64,000 nt of DNA, taken from Methanocellales archaeon (GTDB lineage Archaea; Halobacteriota; UBA148). The stretch is from positions 1 to 64,000 of the forward strand of contig JAQUQR010000001.1 of the NCBI GenBank assembly GCA_028715985.1, written 5' to 3'. This document shows, piece after piece, positions 1-8,353 of this stretch. The position numbers were made by a program, and so were the translations under genes. The notes below the pieces were generated by a model. The model ran no database searches and was not told the origin of the DNA. It saw nothing but the letters and a program-made list of their open reading frames with translations. The first letter of the stretch is position 1, and each line of letters begins with the position of its first letter.

Positions 1-13
1 CAGGAAAAAAGAC

Positions 14-419
14 ATGCAAACGACAAGAAAAGCCTACGGACTAATGCTCCTGATCTTAATGCTCATGGGCTCACTGACAATTACAGCTGCTCAGGCAACA
101 ACAGTTTCCATACCTGAGATAACGACACCAGCGGGCTCTTACGTTACTCTCCCTGTTACCCTCAACGATGTGCAATCCTACGGCACCGGCACCATAAACA
201 TCACCTATGATTCCTCGGTGGTTCATGTTACGGGCGTTGCTAATGGCCCCTATTCAACCATTAATGCTTGGAACCTAGCAGGGGTGAGCGGGTGGTATCA
301 TTTTTGCAAACGTCATCTTCAATGCAGTTGGTGACTATTTTACTCCTTTAAAATTTAAAGCTGTGTTGTATGCACTATCCCTAATGTATGACTTGTATTG
401 CGGCGATTATTTAAAATAA
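14..419 (+). pseudogene. Cohesin-like secreted protein, frameshifted
   Basis: The first frame encodes a signal peptide (hydrophobic LMLLILMLMGSL, then an AQA-type cleavage region) followed by the start of a beta-sandwich of the cohesin type: VSIPEITTPAGSYVTLPV and the strand pattern GTGTINITYDSSVVHV. Near base 290 the reading moves to the next frame, where the expected continuation appears (GGIIFANVIFNAVGDYFTPL) and runs to a stop at 417-419. The stop in the first frame falls at 332-334. I read this as one exported surface protein interrupted by a single-base indel. Even after repair it is only about one cohesin-like domain, so it is also truncated. The family is common on the surface of methanogen-related archaea, but the function here is unknown. 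Confidence 0.6.
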
Positions 420-565
420 GACTGAAAAAAAAAAATCCTAATTTTCAAACCTAAACGATGTATCTGCACAAGAGCATTATCGATATGATGAAAGTTAGGA
501 GCAAGATGGGCGATGTGATGAAATAGAAGTTGTTGCGCTGGTAAACGTATATTATGAAGGGATGC

Positions 566-585
566 ATACCCCTTAAATGGGGCAT
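566..585 (-). terminator. Hairpin after the small membrane ORF
   Basis: Two near-complementary 7-base arms, ATACCCC and GGGGCAT, flank a 6-base loop and lie directly past the TAA of the minus-strand microprotein frame. The position is right for a transcript end, but there is no long T-run. The call is tentative. Confidence 0.3.
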
Positions 586-586
586 A

Positions 587-670
587 TTACATCAGGAAAG
601 GTATCACCACCAATAAGACCCCTAGGGATATCAGGATTATGCCCAGCGTTGTGAAGGGATACATATGCAT
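587..670 (-). CDS. Possible 27-residue single-span membrane protein
   Basis: On the minus strand an ATG at 670 (second ATG at 664) opens a 27-codon frame. The product is almost one transmembrane helix, reading MYPFTTLGIILISLGVLL and then VVIPFLM. The P--LG--LI-LG pattern resembles the small DUF2905-type membrane proteins, though the match is by eye only. No strong ribosome-binding site is seen. A hairpin sits immediately past the stop codon, which would fit a short transcription unit. It could also be the remnant of a longer gene. Confidence 0.3.
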   Translation of the reverse strand: MHMYPFTTLGIILISLGVLLVVIPFLM

Positions 671-790
671 TTTACTCTTAGCCTCTTTCTTTTCTTTTAT
701 CACTTTGTTTTGTTTTCTTCTTCTTTACAAACGTTTCTAATTACACCCTATATGAGATGACGCCTTCAACTCAATCTCTGGTATATCTTC

Positions 791-834
791 TCATGTACAC
801 TCTAAATAAAATTCATGTACACTCTAAATAAAAT
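791..834. repeat. Perfect 22-bp tandem duplication
   Basis: The 22-base unit TCATGTACACTCTAAATAAA plus AT occurs twice in a row without a mismatch (791-812 and 813-834). It is about 60 bases past the 3' end of the HisA-like gene. No function can be assigned. Confidence 0.9.
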
Positions 835-895
835 GAAATGAATACCCAAAAGTCTTTGCAAGACATCTCTTATAATGTGATCTCTCACAATGCGC

Positions 896-1618
896 TCAGC
901 TTTGATATCGGCTCCCACAAATGTCCTCTTTGGTGATTCTTCCGTTATGGATGGCAGTGGCAACTAAAACGCCGCTTACACCAATCGTTTGCATCCGTCT
1001 GATATCCGATATACTATTTATACCACCACCCACTAGGAGGGGCATTGGTATTGATTTAACCATTTTTTTTATCCTATCCTCTCTCATTCCGCAAGAGGTC
1101 CCGACCCTTTTCAGATCGAGATAAATCCACCTCTTAATATCATGATCATAAGATAAAATGATCTTGATCAGGTCTTCTGCATCAAGATTCTTTAATTCCT
1201 TTATCCTTGTCAATAGTTCACCCCCCTTGAAGTCCAGGCTTAACACAATTTCGCATGTCTCGGTCATTTTTTCCAATTCATCCAGTGATTGTAACGTCTC
1301 AGTTCCAACCACTATGCTTCCCACATCTGCCAGGTCCTTAACATCTCTTGCAGTGGATATTCCACTGTCTAGCAGAATATCAAAGCCCAATTTCTTTATC
1401 TCCAACACTGATTTAAGGTTAGATCCCCGCTTCTCTATCGCGTCTAGATCAGCTATGTACAGTTCTCTGGCTCCAAGCTTTTTGAATGCATTTGCAACTT
1501 CTACAGGATTCGTAGACGGGGTTAGAACACTCTTAATTGGCTGATATCTCTCCCTATCTCCTGCTTTTGCGTGGACTACCATACCACCCTTGACATCCAT
1601 CACCGGAATGATTCTCAT
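896..1618 (-). CDS. HisA-like TIM-barrel protein
   Basis: This 240-residue (beta/alpha)8 protein belongs to the HisA/HisF superfamily. It keeps the two acidic catalytic positions of HisA: Asp in IPVMDVKGG at the N-terminus and Asp in LSLDFKGG mid-protein. It also has the C-terminal phosphate-binding LLVGGGINS and GVLVATAIH. The N-terminal signature HAKAGDRERYQPI differs from canonical histidine-pathway HisA and resembles the HisA-related paralogues of methanogens. The ATG at 1618 was chosen because the core motif begins there; the frame extends further upstream without homology. It is divergent from mfnD with 42 bases between them, so a role in C1-cofactor synthesis is possible. That is inference from position. 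The alternative is true HisA (ProFAR isomerase). Confidence 0.75.
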   Translation of the reverse strand: MRIIPVMDVKGGMVVHAKAGDRERYQPIKSVLTPSTNPVEVANAFKKLGARELYIADLDAIEKRGSNLKSVLEIKKLGFDILLDSGISTARDVKDLADVGSIVVGTETLQSLDELEKMTETCEIVLSLDFKGGELLTRIKELKNLDAEDLIKIILSYDHDIKRWIYLDLKRVGTSCGMREDRIKKMVKSIPMPLLVGGGINSISDIRRMQTIGVSGVLVATAIHNGRITKEDICGSRYQS

Positions 1619-1660
1619 CAATATCAATATAATATATGACGTGTTTTTAAATAACATTCC

Positions 1661-2842
1661 ATGAAAATTTTCGTTTTTGAGTATGTAAGTGCTGGAGGTT
1701 TGGGCGAAACGCCTCTGCTGACCGAGGGTTATGCAATGTTGAAAAGCATTTGCAGCAGTCTCTCTGCTGCTGGGCATGAAGTGCATACGTTGTTATGCCC
1801 AGAGATAAGTAAACTTGGCATTCGACCGCCTGCGGACAAGATCAAAACCTATTCCTCCCTGCAGGATGTAAAAAAAATCTTGCCATATGTGGATGCTTGC
1901 ATTCCGATCGCTCCGGATAATCTATTGTATGACCTTACTAAAATGATCGAAGCCAAAACGTCGGTAATAGGGTGCCCCTCTAAAAGCATCTTATCTTGCT
2001 CAAATAAGGATGAGACTTATGGGCTCGCCTCCAGGATATCGAGATATTTTGAAGTGCCAGATTATGCCGCTCTTCCAATAGAGGTCGATCCTATCTCGGA
2101 ATATTGTAATGAAATAGGCTTCCCTGTAGTCATCAAACCGGTCGATGGTGCCGGATGTGAAGGAATCAGTGTGGTAAATTCCAATGAAGGGCTGGCGGGT
2201 GCCGTAAAAAAAGTGTCTGATGTCTCGATGGCGAAGAAGCTTATCGCCCAAAAGTTTTGTGAAGGTGAACATATGAGCTGCAGCCTCATTTGCTCCAAAT
2301 CCGGAGCGCTTCCCATTTCCATGAATTCTCAACGAATCAACATCTCTGGCAGCAATATCAGCTACCTGGGCGGCATATCTCCATATCCCTGTGCGCATAA
2401 AGAGGAAATATTTGAGGAATCAAAGGCTATCGCACAAAAATTGGGGTTATTTGGTTTTGTCGGAATGGACTTGTTGGTGTCAGGGGATAGAACATATTTC
2501 ATGGAAATCAACCCCAGAGTTACCACCTCTTTCATAGCGCTCTCCAATGTAATTCAAATGGGGGAATTGCTGGTCGGCTGTCTTGAAGATGATCTCCCCT
2601 CCTCCGTAAATCTAAATGGCTTTGGGTCTGTCGTCATTTTTCCCTTGAAAAGGAGTTGTGCTGTCGGATATGAAAAAATACTGCAGATTCCTGAGGTCAT
2701 ATCCCCTCCTTTTTCAGAGGAAGGTAAGGTGCTGGCATCTGTCAAGAGTTCAAGTTTATATGGTATCACAGATGAGATTAATGCTGTTCAAAAAAAGTTG
2801 AGAGAAATAGGGGTAGTATGTTGTGTTGATCATCGGCCTTGA
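1661..2842 (+). CDS. mfnD: Tyramine--L-glutamate ligase MfnD (ATP-grasp)
   Basis: This 393-residue ATP-grasp enzyme of methanofuran synthesis joins the amino group of tyramine to the gamma-carboxylate of glutamate. The N-terminus (MKIFVFEYVSAGG) is typical of the family. The ATP-grasp core includes the lysine-bearing strand GFPVVIKPVDGAGCEG (about residues 155-170) and the metal-binding MEINPRVTTS near residue 285. It begins a three-gene operon and overlaps mfnF by 20 bases. The start codon is 42 bases from the divergent HisA-like gene, and AT-rich TATA-like sequence lies at about 1628-1637. Another ATP-grasp ligase cannot be excluded from this gene alone, but mfnF and mfnB directly downstream make MfnD very likely. 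Confidence 0.87.
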   Translation: MKIFVFEYVSAGGLGETPLLTEGYAMLKSICSSLSAAGHEVHTLLCPEISKLGIRPPADKIKTYSSLQDVKKILPYVDACIPIAPDNLLYDLTKMIEAKTSVIGCPSKSILSCSNKDETYGLASRISRYFEVPDYAALPIEVDPISEYCNEIGFPVVIKPVDGAGCEGISVVNSNEGLAGAVKKVSDVSMAKKLIAQKFCEGEHMSCSLICSKSGALPISMNSQRINISGSNISYLGGISPYPCAHKEEIFEESKAIAQKLGLFGFVGMDLLVSGDRTYFMEINPRVTTSFIALSNVIQMGELLVGCLEDDLPSSVNLNGFGSVVIFPLKRSCAVGYEKILQIPEVISPPFSEEGKVLASVKSSSLYGITDEINAVQKKLREIGVVCCVDHRP

Positions 2843-3872
2843 TATAGGTGGCGCTTATACGAAGGTCGCCGTCCTAAGGGTCAAAGGAAAAAAGAGAGAA
2901 GTACTGGATATAGGCTCAGATTACTTTCCCTTTTGGAAGCTCAGCGATAAGTTCCCCCAATTCATCAGAGCACGCCTTCCGGAAGCAGAAAAATTGATAG
3001 GGGTTACTATGACCGCTGAACTGGCGGACTGCTTCTCTTCTAAAGGAGAAGGCGTTGAGCACATTTTGAACTCCGTTCGATCCCTGGCAAAAACGTTGGT
3101 CTTAAGCTCCTCTGCAGAATTCATCAATGCAGAGGAAGCTCTCAGATATCCGCTGAAAGTCGCGGCCTCTAACTGGATTGCCCCCCCGCTTCTGATCTCA
3201 AGGTATGTACCTAACGCGCTCTTCATCGATGTCGGGAGCACGACTACGGATATAGTTCCCATAGTGGATGGAAAGCCTTCAGCTCTGGGGAGAAATGATC
3301 TTGAGAGGCTGTCCTACGGGGAATTGGTCTACACGGGTGCGCTCAGAACAAATCTCGCCACGATAGTGCAGTCCGTTCCCTTCAGAAATAATGCTATACC
3401 CGTGTCCTCAGAATATTTCAGCATAACCGCAGACGTCCATCTTATCTTGGATCATATGCGGGAGGAGGAATATTCCTGTGAGACGCCTGATGGGAGTGGT
3501 AAAGCCAAAGAAGATATATCAAGAAGAATAGCAAGGTTAATATGTGCTGATATGGACATGCTGGACGAGGCTGATGTCATGTGTATAGCAAACCACATAT
3601 ACAAAAAACAGGTCGAGCAGATTCAAGCTGGTCTTATCCATGTGATCGAACAACAGCATATGGATATGGAAAGAAATACGCCAGTAATACTTGCAGGAAC
3701 GGGTGCGCCTTTTTTAGGAAATGTTGCAATCAGGCAGTTGGGCTATAGCGACATCACATATTTTGAGGAGTTCGTCGAGAGGTACATCGGTCTCTCTGCT
3801 GAAAAAACATCTGTATCCGCTCCCGCTTTTAGTATGGCAGTCCTCTTAACCATGGAAGGGATGGGAAAATGA
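2823..3872 (+). CDS. mfnF: MfnF, hydantoinase-like methanofuran synthesis enzyme
   Basis: This 349-residue protein has the actin/hydantoinase-A ATPase fold: an N-terminal phosphate loop IIGLDIGGAYTKVAV and a second nucleotide-binding loop FIDVGSTTTDIVPI near residue 140. The family (often annotated H4MPT-linked C1 transfer pathway protein) includes MfnF, which couples the phosphorylated aminomethylfuran to gamma-glutamyltyramine to form the methanofuran core. The start is GTG at 2823, inside the end of mfnD. The gene ends in an ATGA overlap with mfnB. The tight overlaps suggest translational coupling. Confidence 0.87.
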   Translation: MLIIGLDIGGAYTKVAVLRVKGKKREVLDIGSDYFPFWKLSDKFPQFIRARLPEAEKLIGVTMTAELADCFSSKGEGVEHILNSVRSLAKTLVLSSSAEFINAEEALRYPLKVAASNWIAPPLLISRYVPNALFIDVGSTTTDIVPIVDGKPSALGRNDLERLSYGELVYTGALRTNLATIVQSVPFRNNAIPVSSEYFSITADVHLILDHMREEEYSCETPDGSGKAKEDISRRIARLICADMDMLDEADVMCIANHIYKKQVEQIQAGLIHVIEQQHMDMERNTPVILAGTGAPFLGNVAIRQLGYSDITYFEEFVERYIGLSAEKTSVSAPAFSMAVLLTMEGMGK

Positions 3873-4570
3873 AATTGTTGGTCAGCGTTGTTGATGCAGA
3901 CGAGACGATTGATGCTCTAAAAGGTGGTGCAGATATCATCGATGTGAAAAACCCAAAAGAAGGGTCTTTGGGGGCAAATTTTCCGTGGATAATAAATGAG
4001 ATAAAGCAAACCCTTCCGGACGATATTGAGATGAGCTGTGCTCTGGGAGATGTTCCGTATTTGCCTGGCACGGTCAGCTTGGCTGCTTTGGGTTGTGCTT
4101 CACTTGGCCCGGATTACATAAAGGTTGGGCTGTATGGGACAAAGAACCAGGGAGAGGCGTTGGAGGTCATGAGAGCTGTGGTGAGAAGCGTGGGGGACTT
4201 CAATGACGAAATCAGTATAATAGCCTCTGGTTATGCCGACTTTAGACGGGTTGGCAGTTTGGACCCCCTGCTATTGCCAGAGGTGGCAAGCGAATCCGGG
4301 TGCGAGGGAATACTGGTGGACACAGGCATCAAAGATGGTAAGCGGCTGTTTGACTTCATGAGCCTTGAAAAAATAAGGGATTTTACCGAATGTGGACATG
4401 GGTTTGGCTTGCTCGTGGCCTTGGCAGGATCTCTCAGATCTGAGGATATTTTGCTGCTGAGGGAGATGAAGCCCGATGTTATTGGGATCAGGGGGGCTGC
4501 TTGTGAGCACCATGACAGAAAAGGCAGGATCTCACTAAAAAGGGTCACGGAGTTAAAAAAAATATTTTAG
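3869..4570 (+). CDS. mfnB: (5-formylfuran-3-yl)methyl phosphate synthase MfnB
   Basis: This 233-residue TIM-barrel of the DUF556 family condenses two glyceraldehyde-3-phosphate molecules into the furan phosphate precursor of methanofuran. Characteristic segments are KLLVSVVDADETIDAL at the N-terminus, the Schiff-base lysine region GGADIIDVKNPKEGSLGA (about residues 20-37), DYIKVGLYG mid-protein and VIGIRGAAC near the end. It starts at the ATG overlapping the mfnF stop. It ends convergently with nrpR, and the two stop codons share two bases. Confidence 0.93.
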   Translation: MKLLVSVVDADETIDALKGGADIIDVKNPKEGSLGANFPWIINEIKQTLPDDIEMSCALGDVPYLPGTVSLAALGCASLGPDYIKVGLYGTKNQGEALEVMRAVVRSVGDFNDEISIIASGYADFRRVGSLDPLLLPEVASESGCEGILVDTGIKDGKRLFDFMSLEKIRDFTECGHGFGLLVALAGSLRSEDILLLREMKPDVIGIRGAACEHHDRKGRISLKRVTELKKIF

Positions 4571-5553
4571 ATGAGCTCTTCTATGTGCTTCATCCTCTTA
4601 GTCGGCATCAGCCCATGTACTGCCCTTGTTTCAGTAGCTATTCCCGCCTCTTCTATGGCTGCAATGGGCGTTAAGCCTCCAATGACTGCTACACCGCAAC
4701 TTCGTGTAGGGGGGAGAAGTCCGAGTACCCTTTCACCCGCCTCACCGACCATCATGATGCCTTTAAAAAGAGTGCTGATTTGGTCAAGGACTTCCATGCC
4801 CTCTTTTCGTGAGGATGCGGGTATCTCTCTGTAATTTGCAAGTATCCTGCCCCTACCTTCTTTGACAACTTTGAGAACGCTCGTCATGCCTTTCGCCATG
4901 AACAACTCCAATGGATCGAGCGATGATCCGTCAAAGCGGATTATTTCTACGAACTTCTCGGGTTTTTTATCTTTCACTTCCACTATCCCGCCATAGATCG
5001 GATCCGTAGGTACACCCCTGCTCACTAGAATTCCATCAATATTGATGCTACACACGGTGCATATGGCTGCTTTGCCCTTTGGTACAGTGACTCCACATGC
5101 ATCCTCTCCTTCTGAAAAGACCTTTACCAGAGGATTGATCATCCAGCCGCTCTCATGTACCTTCTTTAACACACTAAGGGCCTTCTTGAGCCTCTCAGCC
5201 CTCAGCAAGCTGATATTTATGATGATATCCCCCTCGCGCGTGAGATGGTCATAGGTTACTCTGTAGGTCAAATCTTGGATCACTGATTTTATGAAGCCCA
5301 CCCTCTCATGGATTTTTTCTGCGTTAAGCTCTGTTATTCCCTTTTCTGTGATTAGACGTCCAAGCCGACCTGCTTTCTTTGTGAATCCCCTCTCATCCAG
5401 TATCTGTAAATAATTTCTTACCATTCGATCGCCGATATGGTGCCCCAATTTCTCAAGTCTCCTCGCGATGATAGTTGCGCCGAGAGGCTCCTTGCTATCT
5501 CTAAGGGTGCCCAGAATGTCCAACAACCTCTGTTCATCTGTGGTTTTGACCAT
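4567..5553 (-). CDS. nrpR: NrpR-type nitrogen regulator
   Basis: This 328-residue repressor of nitrogen-assimilation genes releases DNA when 2-oxoglutarate binds. It has an N-terminal winged helix (about residues 5-65, with PLGATIIARRLEKLGHHIGD as the recognition region), a short linker, and one NrpR/DUF128 effector domain. Effector-domain motifs include CTVCSINIDGILVSRGVPT, GGIVEV and CGVAVIGGLTPIAA. It has a single effector domain, as in NrpRI of some methanogens, rather than two. The ATG at 5553 (MVKTTDEQ) matches the family start; an in-frame ATG at 5586 is the alternative. It is divergent from a glutamate synthase gene, and a candidate operator lies between them. Confidence 0.88.
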   Translation of the reverse strand: MVKTTDEQRLLDILGTLRDSKEPLGATIIARRLEKLGHHIGDRMVRNYLQILDERGFTKKAGRLGRLITEKGITELNAEKIHERVGFIKSVIQDLTYRVTYDHLTREGDIIINISLLRAERLKKALSVLKKVHESGWMINPLVKVFSEGEDACGVTVPKGKAAICTVCSINIDGILVSRGVPTDPIYGGIVEVKDKKPEKFVEIIRFDGSSLDPLELFMAKGMTSVLKVVKEGRGRILANYREIPASSRKEGMEVLDQISTLFKGIMMVGEAGERVLGLLPPTRSCGVAVIGGLTPIAAIEEAGIATETRAVHGLMPTKRMKHIEELI

Positions 5554-5593
5554 GAATGTCGTTGTGTTATCAACGCTTATATACATATCATAT

Positions 5594-5609
5594 CGGAAAT
5601 TTTTTGCCG
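5594..5609. promoter_or_regulatory. Candidate NrpR operator
   Basis: The 16-base near-palindrome CGGAAATTTTTTGCCG has the layout GGAA-N6-TGCC. This is one base off the GGAA-N6-TTCC operator known for NrpR in methanogens and has the same spacing. It lies between nrpR and the glutamate synthase gene. It would sit at or near the nrpR transcription start, suggesting autoregulation, and just upstream of the TATA box of the other gene. The match is by eye. Confidence 0.45.
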
Positions 5610-5614
5610 CTAAA

Positions 5615-5624
5615 TTTATATATT
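5615..5624 (+). promoter_or_regulatory. TATA box between nrpR and glutamate synthase
   Basis: TTTATATATT is a near-ideal archaeal TATA element. On the plus strand it would place a transcription start near 5645, about 40 bases before the ATG at 5688. The reverse complement is also TATA-like and could serve nrpR. Confidence 0.5.
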
Positions 5625-5687
5625 GGAGCCTAAAAAGCAAATTTAAAGGAAATATATTACCGATGATTAAAGTGCGTGGTGAAAAAC

Positions 5688-7280
5688 ATGGCTGACATAT
5701 ATGCAAATGCAAGGTCTACAACTGGAACAAGAACAAGGTTAACGGATATAAATCCGACTTCTGGAATGTGCCCAATATGCATCAGAAATTGTCAAACGCT
5801 CTGTGAAATTGGGTTGTCTGCGTTCAGAGGAAGAGAAGTTCTCTATCCTTCTCCAGAGGTATTTAGCGAAAGTACATCTGCGTCAAATAAAGATTATGCG
5901 CTTGATTGGAGTCATTTTCAGATTTTGGTTGATGTGCTGGGTGCCAAGGGGGTCGAAGCGGACCCAGACAAAGCGATATTTGAGGCAGTAGACATAAGAA
6001 CCGAAGTGGGAGGTGTTCCGCTCAAAATACCAGTGTTAACAGCTGGTCTTGGATCTACGGCCGTAGCCAAGAAGAATTGGGACTCCCTTGCAATAGGCGC
6101 AGCATTAACCGGAACCATACAAGTTATCGGAGAGAACGTATGTGGAATGGACCCTGCCGCAAGGATAACCGGAGGGAAGGTTGTGCATTCGGAGGACCTG
6201 CAGTACAGGGTTGAAAAGTACAGGGAGTTCTGGGACGGAAAACATGGTGACATAGTGGTGCAAACCAATGTCGAAGACCAAAGGCTGGGGGCGGACACAT
6301 ATGCATTGTCAAAGTTGGGTGTCAACATCATAGAAAGAAAATGGGGTCAGGGAGCAAAGGCCATAGGTGGGGAAGTGAGAATCTATGATATAGGGAAGGC
6401 TAAGCTGCTTAAGCAGAGAGGATACATCGTCATTCCAGATCCAGAGGATATGTCTGTGCAAGAGGCCTTTAGAGAAGGAGTGTTCCGATCCTTTGAACGC
6501 CACTCTCGTGTAGGAATGCCAGAGCAAAGGAGCTTTGTCGAAGATGTCGAATGGCTAAGGGGACAAGGCGCAAAAAAAGTCTTTTTGAAAACTGGGGCAT
6601 ATCGTCCTTCTGTGGTAGCGTTTACCCTGAAGGTCGCATCAGAGGCAAAAATCGATGTGGTGACGTTCGATGGAGCGGGAGGTGGGACGGCCATGAGCCC
6701 GGTTCCAATGATGAATGAGTGTAGCACTCCCACCGTATATCTAGAGGCACAGGTTTTGAAATGCATGGAGTTGCTGATGGATAAGGGAAGATACGTGCCA
6801 GATATCGTAATGGCTGGTGGTTTTGTCAACGAGACGCAGATGTTTAAATCGATGGCAATGAGCAATCTCGGAGACGGCCCATGTGTAAAAGCCATCGCTA
6901 TGGCCAGAGCCCCCATCACAGCCGCTTTGAAAGCATCCTATTTCACAGAGCTTGCTGTGAAAGGAGAATTGCCCCAGGCATTCGCAAAGAAATATGGCGA
7001 AGCTCCAGAACAGTTCTTCATAGCTACACCAGAGCTAAAAAGTGAATTCGGAGATAATTTCCGAGACATCCCGGCAGGTGCAATAGGTGTCTACACCTAC
7101 TATTATAGTAGACTTGGCGTCGGTCTGAAACAGTTATTAGCTGCTACGAGGAAATGGAGACTGGACTTGATAGATCGGGGGGACATAGCCTCATTGTCAG
7201 ATAGGGCAAGCAAAGTTACCCTCATACCCACCATAGAAGAAATCGAAAACGACGTCATGGAAAGCATTCTTAGCCGATAG
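5688..7280 (+). CDS. Archaeal-type glutamate synthase, FMN-binding domain protein
   Basis: This 530-residue protein is the FMN/ferredoxin-type synthase domain of glutamate synthase (GltB central region). The family transfers an amide-derived amino group to 2-oxoglutarate. An N-terminal cysteine cluster (CPICIRNCQTLC, residues 22-33) is followed by the TIM barrel with the FMN-binding GAGGGTAMSPVPMMNE and the glycine-rich VMAGGFVNETQM. Archaeal members are stand-alone subunits and lack the bacterial glutaminase domain. The ATG at 5688 was chosen because GGTGA precedes it by about six bases; GTG codons at 5676 and 5679 are alternatives. Control by the neighbouring NrpR is likely from position and the candidate operator. 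Confidence 0.8.
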   Translation: MADIYANARSTTGTRTRLTDINPTSGMCPICIRNCQTLCEIGLSAFRGREVLYPSPEVFSESTSASNKDYALDWSHFQILVDVLGAKGVEADPDKAIFEAVDIRTEVGGVPLKIPVLTAGLGSTAVAKKNWDSLAIGAALTGTIQVIGENVCGMDPAARITGGKVVHSEDLQYRVEKYREFWDGKHGDIVVQTNVEDQRLGADTYALSKLGVNIIERKWGQGAKAIGGEVRIYDIGKAKLLKQRGYIVIPDPEDMSVQEAFREGVFRSFERHSRVGMPEQRSFVEDVEWLRGQGAKKVFLKTGAYRPSVVAFTLKVASEAKIDVVTFDGAGGGTAMSPVPMMNECSTPTVYLEAQVLKCMELLMDKGRYVPDIVMAGGFVNETQMFKSMAMSNLGDGPCVKAIAMARAPITAALKASYFTELAVKGELPQAFAKKYGEAPEQFFIATPELKSEFGDNFRDIPAGAIGVYTYYYSRLGVGLKQLLAATRKWRLDLIDRGDIASLSDRASKVTLIPTIEEIENDVMESILSR

Positions 7281-7494
7281 GGATGCTTAATCAAGGAGAA
7301 AATCGGGATGGAAAAGTGGTCATAGCAGTTTCAGGTGGGGATCTATGGCGGGAGTCTATAATGCTATACTGTGTAATACCGCTTTCCTACATCGGAAGCT
7401 AGAACTCTTTACTTCTCATTGTTAAAGAGGACCTCATCCCCTCTAAGTGGGCATTGGCAACTTTCTCGTAATAATAGCAGGTTAGATCTTTATG

Positions 7495-8307
7495 TTATGA
7501 TATGATATCCAGACTGAAACTTACCCATGGGGCAGAATGCGTGAGCACTCCCAATGACATTATGTTCACTCCGGTACTTGCGAATTCGCTGATGTTTTCT
7601 AGGTTGATGCCGCCAGATGCCTCAAGCCGCACCAGCTTTCTAAGTTTTGCTTTCTTCAATTTCTCCACAGCTTCTCTGATATCTTCTGGATTCATATTAT
7701 CAAACATTATGATGTCAACGCCAAGTCGTGCTACTTTAATCGCATCATTGACATTATCCACTTCGATTTCGATTTCCTTTGTAGGGTAAATCTTTTTAGC
7801 ATTCCTTACGGCATTTTCCAGACCCGCGATCTGGATATGATTATCCTTGATCAATATCGCGTCAGATAGGGCAAATCGGTGTGTGTTCCCTCCCCCAATT
7901 GCAATTGCCTTTTTCTCATATTTTCTGAAGCCCGGCGTGGTCTTTCTAGTGCCTGCGATTTTGACGCCCTTGCTGATCTTAACACATTCTCTGGTTAACG
8001 AAGCTATGCCGCTCATCCTGCCCAAGAAGTTCAATGCCAGCCTCTCTGCTGCCAGAATTGATCTGGAGCTGCCACTAATCTTGAGAACTACGTCCCCTTT
8101 TTTAATTTCAGACCCATCGGTGAATTGGGACTCAACCTTTAGCTCAAAATGCTCAAACACAGCTTTTGCCTCTTCAAGCCCTGCTAAGTATCCCGGTTTA
8201 TCAGCCTTAATCTGCGCTATCACAGGAACTTCAGGGACCACTGCCCCCGAAATGTCTCCGGATCCGATATCTTCTTCGAGGAAGCGCTCAAGGTCAGTAA
8301 TTGTCAT
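7495..8307 (-). CDS. nadC: Nicotinate-nucleotide pyrophosphorylase (carboxylating)
   Basis: This 270-residue enzyme converts quinolinate and PRPP to nicotinate mononucleotide in NAD synthesis. It is full length for the family. Visible family motifs are LEEDIGSGDIS, ERLALNFLGRMSGIAS, the substrate-binding GTRKTTPGFRKYEK, GGGNTHRFALSDAILIKDNH and LEASGGI near the C-terminus. It is divergent from aspartate dehydrogenase, the pathway's first enzyme, with 46 bases between the two starts. Confidence 0.95.
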   Translation of the reverse strand: MTITDLERFLEEDIGSGDISGAVVPEVPVIAQIKADKPGYLAGLEEAKAVFEHFELKVESQFTDGSEIKKGDVVLKISGSSRSILAAERLALNFLGRMSGIASLTRECVKISKGVKIAGTRKTTPGFRKYEKKAIAIGGGNTHRFALSDAILIKDNHIQIAGLENAVRNAKKIYPTKEIEIEVDNVNDAIKVARLGVDIIMFDNMNPEDIREAVEKLKKAKLRKLVRLEASGGINLENISEFASTGVNIMSLGVLTHSAPWVSFSLDIIS

Positions 8308-8353
8308 GTTTCACCGTAAGTAATTTCATACCCCCGATATATAGTTTCCTTTG

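Larger units (their letters stand above)
420..895. other. Intergenic region with few genes
   Basis: This stretch carries no normal-sized gene. Three things can be seen and are listed separately: a possible membrane microprotein on the minus strand (587-670), a hairpin just past its stop codon (566-585), and a perfect tandem duplication of 22 bases (791-834). The rest is AT-rich, with a T-rich run around 675-740. Confidence 0.5.

Noticed and set aside
1158-1544. Long plus-strand open frames across the HisA-like gene
   Set aside because: They lie opposite a gene with clear TIM-barrel motifs, have no homology and lack ribosome-binding sites.
4567-4570. Possible shared terminator of mfnB and nrpR
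   Set aside because: The two stop codons overlap and no hairpin or T-run of note lies at the junction.
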